The notes below the pieces were generated by a model. That model was not told the DNA's origin, made no database searches, and worked only from the letters and a program-made list of their open reading frames with translations. Below, one piece after another: positions 63,620-64,000 of a stretch of 64,000 nt of DNA (position 1 is the stretch's first letter; each line of letters opens with the position of its first letter). A program made the position numbers and the translations under genes. This DNA comes from Phaeospirillum sp. (GTDB lineage Bacteria > Pseudomonadota > Alphaproteobacteria > Rhodospirillales > Magnetospirillaceae), in the NCBI GenBank assembly GCA_030651575.1, contig JAUSFB010000032.1, forward strand, positions 210,001-274,000, in the 5' to 3' direction.

Positions 63620-64000
63620 CTACTGAATTCCCTGGAAAAGGCGAGAATAGCGGATGGCCCAGGGCCACCGCCACACTTCCCACAGCGCGGCGCTGCCATC
63701 GCCCGAGAAGAACAGCACTTCGGCGCGGCCCACCAGATTTTCCGCCGGCACATAGCCAACCTCGGACAGGAATCGCGAATCGGCCGAGTTGTCGCGGTTA
63801 TCGCCCATCATGAAGTAATGGCCGGCCGGCACCTTATATTCCGGAGTATTGTCGGCGGGGCCGTTATCGCCATGGGATTCGATGATGTTGTGCTTCTTGC
63901 CGTTGGGCAGGGTCTCGACATACTGCGGCGCACGGAAGATGTTGCCGTCGCGGTCGCGCTCGATGAAGTCCTCGATGCGCTGACGATCGACCGGGACGCC
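63620..64000 (-). CDS. lepB: Signal peptidase I, C-terminal part (partial)
   Basis: 127 codons inside the window; the N-terminus with the catalytic serine and lysine lies beyond the right edge. The signature GHYFMMGDNRDNSADSR is visible, followed by YVPAENLVGRAEVLFFS and the final hydrophobic/basic tail typical of SPase I. Directly upstream of rnc with no intervening bases. Confidence 0.92.
   Translation of the reverse strand, partial: GVPVDRQRIEDFIERDRDGNIFRAPQYVETLPNGKKHNIIESHGDNGPADNTPEYKVPAGHYFMMGDNRDNSADSRFLSEVGYVPAENLVGRAEVLFFSGDGSAALWEVWRWPWAIRYSRLFQGIQ

Noticed and set aside
1-64000. CRISPR arrays, rRNA genes, magnetosome genes, prophage modules
   Set aside because: None seen. No regularly spaced repeats, no rRNA segments, and no mam/mms-type or phage structural motifs.

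Overview
The window is GC-rich chromosomal DNA from an alphaproteobacterium, most likely a Rhodospirillales member close to Magnetospirillum. Two gene orders typical of Alphaproteobacteria support this: proS-lolC-lolD-dnaE at the left end and lepB-rnc-era-orf-recO (read leftward) followed by parC at the right end. A class I PHA synthase, many cyclic-di-GMP proteins and a chemoreceptor also fit. No magnetosome genes are visible, so the genus is an inference.

Left part (1-20 kb): the 3' end of proS, lolCD and dnaE; an AT-rich, probably acquired methyltransferase-like gene with a decayed response-regulator fragment beside tRNA-Ser(UGA); rsmC, rsuA and a small orphan gene; a TPR/glycosyltransferase-like gene; a YdcF-type gene; then cell-wall genes (MltB-like transglycosylase, RlpA, D,D-carboxypeptidase) running into tmk-holB-metG-tatD and an MBL hydrolase. 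Middle (20-47 kb): a leftward type I secretion operon (two ABC proteins plus HlyD) whose ATPases have non-canonical signature motifs; argE; mepA with an HD-GYP gene behind a consensus FNR-type box; an acyl-CoA ligase; a diguanylate cyclase; a lipid kinase with a phosphoesterase; a TPR-OGT-like glycosyltransferase; a four-gene histidine kinase / response regulator / GGDEF-EAL operon; phaC with an atypical nucleophile elbow and a convergent DUF2889 gene; a periplasmic binding protein; and a PopA-like receiver-GGDEF protein with a dead active site but an intact I-site. Right part (47-64 kb): a class V aminotransferase, sdhE-mfd diverging from recG, a Cache-type histidine kinase, parC, recO, era, rnc and the end of lepB.

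The most striking feature is at 56355-58630. It is a complete non-autonomous Tn3-family element: 36-bp terminal inverted repeats (35/36 identical) with perfect 5-bp target duplications (GATTT) on both sides. It has no transposase beyond a C-terminal TnpA fragment, and its only cargo gene is a methyl-accepting chemotaxis protein. It landed in the last codons of the upstream histidine kinase gene, whose present stop codon lies inside the left inverted repeat. This looks like a mobile cassette that moves a chemoreceptor.

Four cyclic-di-GMP proteins (HD-GYP, GGDEF, GGDEF-EAL and the PopA-like effector) occur within about 19 kb, next to two-component genes. This points to a strong signalling and motility-switching component. 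All function calls come from reading motifs by eye; no database search was run.
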